NCBI GenBank assembly: GCA_002426495.1 | Contig: DIQC01000008.1 | Span: 13,783 to 21,454 of the forward strand | Length of the DNA stretch: 7,672 bases | Direction of reading: 5' to 3' | Source: Thermacetogenium sp. UBA5472 | Lineage (GTDB): Bacteria > Bacillota > DSM-12270 > Thermacetogeniales > Thermacetogeniaceae | In this document: positions 4,750 to 7,672 of the stretch, piece after piece | Position numbering within the stretch: position 1 is the stretch's first letter | Layout of the letters: each line of letters opens with the position of its first letter | Notes under the pieces: generated by a model | Seen by the model: only the letters and a program-made list of their open reading frames with translations | Databases searched by the model: none | Told to the model about the DNA's origin: nothing | Translations under genes and position numbers: made by a program

Positions 4750-5754
4750 CTATTCATCCCCTTTCTTTTCAGTATACCTAAGCAGCTTGGTTTCCTTATA
4801 ATAGTGCTCCAGGATCTGATTGTATTTCGCTCCATTATCAGCAAGCCCATCAGCCCCATACTGACACATGCCTACGGCATGCCCATATCCTTGAGTGGAG
4901 AAAACCAGATCATCCCCTGTCCTGGTCACATTAAAATCTGTGGAACGCAGCCCCAACTCTTTGCGCAGATCAACACCTTTGAAGAGCTGGGAACCCACCT
5001 TGGCACTCTTCACCCGCCCATTTGTAGTTCTTTCCTGGATCTGCAGCACACCGCTCCCAGCTGCCGCAGGAACAGATTGTTCGCTGATCCGCAATCGGGA
5101 ATAAAACTCTTGCAGAGATAATTGTGTGACAACCGGCTCCTGTCTGTGAGGAGGGTCGTAAGTACAGGGAACACTTTTCAAATAAGGCACCTCATGCCCC
5201 CAAACATCCTGTGCATCCTCAGTACCAGTCCCCCCACAGCTGGCGTGATAGACCGGGTCGATCAATTCGCCATTATATGTCAAAACCTCTCCCCTGGTGG
5301 CTTCTACTGCAGCGGCAACCTTTTTGTAATTGGCGCCATAATGCCAACCCCAGCGCTTCCGCATCTCTTTTGTATCGATCCATGCCTGACAGTGAGTTGA
5401 ATCAGCACATAGATGGGCTGTGGGATGCTTTTCGTCATGGGACTCACCAAGGATCCGCAGCAAAGAATAGGTGCGCGCCACTACCGCTTGTGCCTTTAAA
5501 GCCTCCTCATTAAAGGAAGCGGGCATCTCTGCTGCAACAACCCCACAGAGATACTGTTCCAAGGGAATATCTGTCACCTGCTCTGCCGACAGCATCAGTT
5601 TCATCTGCTGCTCACCCTCCTCTTTCTTCACTTGTTGCTCCTCACTCTCCCAACTACAACCTCTCACCAATAGCGCAGGCAGGCCGATCACGATCAGGGT
5701 TAAGAAAACAACCAGATAGCCCACCCAACGATAACCCCTCAATCTATTGTTCAT
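4750..5754 (-). CDS. spoIID: SpoIID, sporulation peptidoglycan lytic transglycosylase
   Basis: SpoIID is a membrane-anchored lytic transglycosylase that, with SpoIIM and SpoIIP, thins septal peptidoglycan and drives engulfment of the forespore. The 334-residue protein has a basic N-terminus and a membrane anchor at about 11-31. The catalytic motif LEQYLCGVVAAEMPASF follows at 65-81, with the probable catalytic acid Glu76, then ALKAQAVVARTYS at 85-97. The conserved Cys116 and Cys122 (CADSTHCQAW) are likely part of the structural metal site. HASCGGTGTEDAQDVWG is at 170-186 and GYGHAVGMCQYGADGLA at 289-305. The ATG start has only a weak ribosome site (GAGAG immediately upstream). Expression is expected from sigma-E; no convincing sigma-E promoter was found in the 318 bases upstream. 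The M23-type spoIIQ gene that often follows spoIID is absent. Confidence 0.95.
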   Translation of the reverse strand: MNNRLRGYRWVGYLVVFLTLIVIGLPALLVRGCSWESEEQQVKKEEGEQQMKLMLSAEQVTDIPLEQYLCGVVAAEMPASFNEEALKAQAVVARTYSLLRILGESHDEKHPTAHLCADSTHCQAWIDTKEMRKRWGWHYGANYKKVAAAVEATRGEVLTYNGELIDPVYHASCGGTGTEDAQDVWGHEVPYLKSVPCTYDPPHRQEPVVTQLSLQEFYSRLRISEQSVPAAAGSGVLQIQERTTNGRVKSAKVGSQLFKGVDLRKELGLRSTDFNVTRTGDDLVFSTQGYGHAVGMCQYGADGLADNGAKYNQILEHYYKETKLLRYTEKKGDE

Positions 5755-5898
5755 CTCTCAACCCCACTTTCCGGAAATATCTCCCTGATCAACGATGTAC
5801 AAAATATATTCTTAAGCTGGTCACAAAACGCTTTCCTTCCATAATTATGAAAAAGGGGAACCGAATAGAACAAGCCCTATCAAGTGAGATGTGGGAAG

Positions 5899-5927
5899 AG
5901 TGTATCAGGGGGACGGTTCCGGTGATC
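5899..5927 (+). repeat. G-rich palindromic repeat, divergent variant
   Basis: AGTGTATCAGGGGGACGG followed by TTCCGGTGATCC shares the GTGT...CAGGGGGACGG half with the copies at 3377-3416. The right half differs (TTCCGGTGAT). ATCA and TGAT at the two sides give a weak dyad. It is the only copy upstream of a gene pair rather than behind a gene end. Confidence 0.55.
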
Positions 5928-6024
5928 CGCTTTTTGCCATTATTGCCCATCCAGGCTTCTTGCTCCCCCTGTTTTCCACAGCCGAGACAACACTAAACGT
6001 AAGAAACAGGAGGCACTTTGCATA

Positions 6025-6035
6025 GTTTAGGAAAC
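6025..6035 (+). promoter_or_regulatory. Candidate operator dyad in the mntR upstream region
   Basis: GTTTAGGAAAC is an 11-base dyad (GTTT/AAAC arms, AGG centre) lying 37 bases before the mntR ATG. Its AGGAAAC half resembles one half of the B. subtilis MntR site, which contains AAGGAAAC. It would fall between the weak promoter-like elements TTGCAT (6018-6023) and GAATAT (6041-6046). This makes autoregulation conceivable but unproven. Confidence 0.25.
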
Positions 6036-6055
6036 CTGCTGAATATACATTAACC

Positions 6056-6064
6056 AAAGGTGGT
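6056..6064 (+). promoter_or_regulatory. Ribosome-binding site of mntR that decides its start
   Basis: AAAGGTGGT lies 8 bases before the ATG at 6073. This supports the long form of the regulator, which has about 19 residues before the region homologous to the MntR start. Confidence 0.6.
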
Positions 6065-6072
6065 GGTAAATA

Positions 6073-6603
6073 ATGAAGAGAAGATTCCATACGGTGCGCG
6101 GCTATCAACTGCTGGAACAAAAGAAGAATACACTCACCCCGGCAATGGAGGACTACCTGGAGATGATCTACCGGGCGAGTCAAAAGGATGGGTATATTCG
6201 CATTACCAGCCTCTCTGCCCTACTCAATGTGCGGGCACCCTCAGCGACAAAAATGGTTCAAAAACTGAGCCAACTGGAACTGCTCCACTATAAGAAATAC
6301 GGGATCATCTTTCTCACTGAAAGTGGAGAGGAGATAGGGCAATTTCTATTAGAAAGGCATAATTCTGTAGAAAAATTCCTGCAATTCTTAGGTGTGGGAG
6401 AAAATCTTCTGGTGGAAACGGAGTTGATAGAGCATAATATCAGTCTGCACACCCTGCAGCTCCTGGCCTCCTTTAATCAATTTCTGGAAGAAAACCCTTA
6501 TGTCAGAGAGCAGTTTAATTCATTCAAAAAAACACTGAACAGAAAGGCATCTGATGAATCCCCTACATCTGAATTAATGCAGCGGGGCAAATCGTCTGTT
6601 TGA
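6073..6603 (+). CDS. mntR: MntR-like manganese-responsive transcription regulator (DtxR family)
   Basis: This is a cytoplasmic metal-dependent repressor which, in known relatives, binds DNA when loaded with Mn(II) and shuts off manganese uptake genes. The 176-residue protein has a winged helix at about 22-90, with MEDYLEMIY at 25-33 and the recognition region RAPSATKMVQKL at 54-65. A dimerisation segment follows. All six manganese ligands of B. subtilis MntR have counterparts: Asp27, Glu30, His96, Glu117, Glu120 and His121. This argues for MntR rather than an iron-type DtxR, and no SH3-like third domain is present. It carries about 19 extra basic residues at the N-terminus and a polar C-terminal tail, so it is longer than the 142-residue Bacillus protein. 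It is the only plus-strand gene, has its own terminator, and interrupts the ywmB-spoIID order. No manganese transporter gene is in the window. Confidence 0.93.
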   Translation: MKRRFHTVRGYQLLEQKKNTLTPAMEDYLEMIYRASQKDGYIRITSLSALLNVRAPSATKMVQKLSQLELLHYKKYGIIFLTESGEEIGQFLLERHNSVEKFLQFLGVGENLLVETELIEHNISLHTLQLLASFNQFLEENPYVREQFNSFKKTLNRKASDESPTSELMQRGKSSV

Positions 6604-6631
6604 AATAATCACCATGTCTAAAGGCCTGCCC

Positions 6632-6668
6632 CTCCCTCCCCGTCGACAGACGGGCAGGGGGTTCTTTT
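6632..6668 (+). terminator. Intrinsic terminator of mntR
   Basis: CCCGTC (6639-6644) and GACGGG (6649-6654) pair around a GACA loop. The stem extends past one mismatch by further pairs (6632-6637 with 6656-6661), and TTCTTTT follows at 6662-6668. It begins 29 bases after the mntR stop. The G/C-rich stem with a T-rich tail in the plus direction is a standard rho-independent terminator. Confidence 0.8.
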
Positions 6669-6743
6669 CCCCCTTGCTTGCTTTATCAATAAAACAGCCG
6701 GAGGGTCCACATTAGGTCTCCGAGACGTCTGATTGTTTATCTA

Positions 6744-6771
6744 TTTCAATAATAGGACTATTTCGTTGAAA
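6744..6771. other. Nested dyad downstream of ywmB
   Basis: TTTCAA (6744-6749) and TTGAAA (6766-6771) enclose a second dyad, AATAG-GA-CTATT (6751-6762). It lies between the convergent ends of mntR and ywmB. The inner loop is too tight for a stable RNA hairpin, so a protein-binding site is as likely as a fold. It may be chance in A/T-rich DNA. Confidence 0.3.
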
Positions 6772-6775
6772 CAGG

Positions 6776-6794
6776 AGAGCCGTCCCCCCGTGTC
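6776..6794 (-). repeat. G-rich palindromic repeat, partial copy behind ywmB
   Basis: On the minus strand, GACACGGGGGGACGGCTCTC starts 2 bases past the ywmB stop codon. It contains the GGGGGACGG core with a GACAC arm remnant on its left. The right arm is not recognisable. Position immediately behind a gene end matches the other copies. Confidence 0.5.
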
Positions 6795-6795
6795 T

Positions 6796-7524
6796 CTAGT
6801 ATTCGCAGGATATTACGGGTGTGCCCAGCAGTATCTGGGTTTCTTGTTCTTGACGGACTGCCGCTAGATTGAGATTGTTTTTCTCCCTGCCGGTGATGGC
6901 AACATCGGACAGCAGGGGAGCGTATCCGGTAAAACTCACATATCCATCAGTACACAAGGTGTTTGTGAGATTTGCCCCTAGAATGTGAAACATGGCTTTT
7001 CCAAAGCCAAGCAGTGCTTCCTCATCCATTGGGGAATCGATCTTCCCGCTCACAGTCAGGTAGACGCCATGCTCTTTCCCCAGAGAAGAAAGGATATACC
7101 TGATTTTTTTCTCCCAAGCCAGGCTATTTTCCAGATCGGGGGCAAGAATGCATCCGATGAGAATATAGAGTTCATGTTTTTCCCCATTATCTACCTCTTT
7201 AACAGATGCCTGCAGATGAAAGTCTTTGGCATGCTGAGCGATCTGAAAAAGCTCCCCTTCAGCGGTGACTTTAGTCTTTTTTTCCTCGTCCTCCATACCC
7301 AATTTTTCTCCCAACATGTTTTTATCCCAGAATGAGGAGGGTGTCCCTGTATCTCTAACGACCGCCCATCCCTCCAGATGAAACCCTTCCACATCAACTC
7401 CACCTGAGGCCATCACAGAGGACAGGGCGGCAAACTCATGATGTTCATTCTCATTAACATTCCCGGTGAACAACAGAGCCAATATAGTACCTGAAAATAG
7501 CAACAGCATAAACACTTTTTTCAC
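6796..7524 (-). CDS. ywmB: YwmB-family secreted protein
   Basis: This is a 242-residue protein of the YwmB family (DUF1779; sometimes labelled a TATA-box-binding-like fold). Members are found in spore formers and their function is not established. A signal peptide or N-terminal anchor is seen at about 1-21 (KK followed by MLLLFSGTILALLF), so the protein is probably exported. The middle is mixed alpha/beta sequence. The end, TQILLGTPVISCEY, matches the usual C-terminal GTP-I-EY pattern of the family. The start is GTG at 7524, with AGGAG 3 bases upstream, which is rather close; the lysines just after it make a good signal-peptide start. In B. subtilis the order is ywmB-murA-spoIID. Here mntR on the opposite strand takes the place of murA. 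The stop codon is followed at once by a partial G-rich repeat. Confidence 0.85.
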   Translation of the reverse strand: MKKVFMLLLFSGTILALLFTGNVNENEHHEFAALSSVMASGGVDVEGFHLEGWAVVRDTGTPSSFWDKNMLGEKLGMEDEEKKTKVTAEGELFQIAQHAKDFHLQASVKEVDNGEKHELYILIGCILAPDLENSLAWEKKIRYILSSLGKEHGVYLTVSGKIDSPMDEEALLGFGKAMFHILGANLTNTLCTDGYVSFTGYAPLLSDVAITGREKNNLNLAAVRQEQETQILLGTPVISCEY

Positions 7525-7672
7525 AGACTCCTGGCTTCCCCCTTAACCACATTCTTCCTGTATCCTTCCCCTTCTCCAAAATACTTATTCTGTGAAGGAC
7601 AATCCCCCCTATAGGAATCTTTATCAAAATAAAAATAATAAAATATTAATAATAAAACTCACATTCCGCGTG
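7525..7672. other. Upstream region of ywmB with an A/T-rich tract
   Basis: These 148 bases run from the ywmB start to the window end. Bases 7619-7660 are almost entirely A and T and could serve as an upstream promoter region or mark a gene boundary. CCTATAGG at 7608-7615 is a short palindrome. No well-spaced promoter or upstream gene end could be recognised. Confidence 0.4.

Larger units (their letters stand above)
5755..6072. other. Divergent intergenic region between spoIID and mntR
   Basis: These 318 bases separate two divergently read genes and should hold both promoters. Visible content is one G-rich repeat (5899-5927), a GTTT-AGG-AAAC dyad close to mntR (6025-6035), the mntR ribosome site, and A/T-rich stretches near 5800-5812 and 5838-5853. 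On the minus strand, GAATATA near 5805-5811 fits the sigma-E -35 pattern but has no matching -10 at the right distance. An open minus-strand frame at 5905-6183 runs across the repeat and into mntR and shows no family features. Confidence 0.6.

Noticed and set aside
5805..5811. Sigma-E promoter for spoIID
   Set aside because: GAATATA on the minus strand fits the -35 pattern, but no CATA-type -10 stands 13-15 bases downstream.
5905..6183. Minus-strand open frame between spoIID and mntR
   Set aside because: It overlaps the mntR start region antisense, includes repeat sequence, and lacks a ribosome site and recognisable domain.
6060..6293. Plus-strand frame overlapping the start of mntR
   Set aside because: It is a shifted reading of mntR, whose own frame shows the complete DtxR/MntR motifs.

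Overview
The window looks like chromosomal DNA of an endospore-forming member of the Bacillota, most likely class Clostridia. Four genes belong to families confined to spore formers or tied to sporulation (spoIID, spoIIID, yabP, yabQ). Two more (ywmB, divIC) are usual companions of sporulation or division loci in Bacillota. The [NiFe]-hydrogenase maturation pair hypAB points to hydrogen metabolism and suggests an anaerobe. This is an inference from gene families; the species cannot be named from the sequence alone.

Layout: ten of the eleven genes are on the minus strand, so transcription runs right to left. From the right edge they are ywmB (7524-6796), spoIID (5754-4750), spoIIID (4626-4372), yabP (4259-3981), yabQ (3984-3475, overlapping the yabP stop by 4 bases), a small sigma-region-4-like HTH gene (3201-2974), divIC/ftsB-like (2967-2605), ppx/gppA (2587-1706), a YdcZ-type small membrane transporter (1633-1190), hypA (1052-711) and hypB (705-43). 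The one plus-strand gene is an MntR-type manganese regulator (6073-6603) with its own terminator. It sits between ywmB and spoIID, where Bacillus subtilis carries a murA gene.

Three functional blocks can be read. The first is a sporulation block: SpoIID peptidoglycan hydrolase of engulfment, the mother-cell regulator SpoIIID, and the cortex/coat proteins YabP and YabQ. The second is HTH-divIC-ppx, closely packed and possibly one operon; it starts next to a 31-bp perfect palindrome made of two DnaA-box-like sequences with a third consensus DnaA box beside it. The third is hypAB, which has a good sigma-A promoter of its own.

The most unusual layer lies between the genes. A family of G-rich palindromic repeats (core GGGGACGG flanked by GTGTCA/TGACAC-type arms) occurs about nine times in 7.7 kb. 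Copies lie mostly just beyond gene ends, three are in tandem behind yabQ, and one supplies the last five codons and stop of spoIIID. A degenerate copy may form the ribosome-binding site of the same gene. Other points are a 10-codon upstream frame overlapping the yabP start, frequent TTG/GTG starts, and a dyad in front of mntR. No rRNA, tRNA, CRISPR array, transposase or intact insertion sequence was seen.
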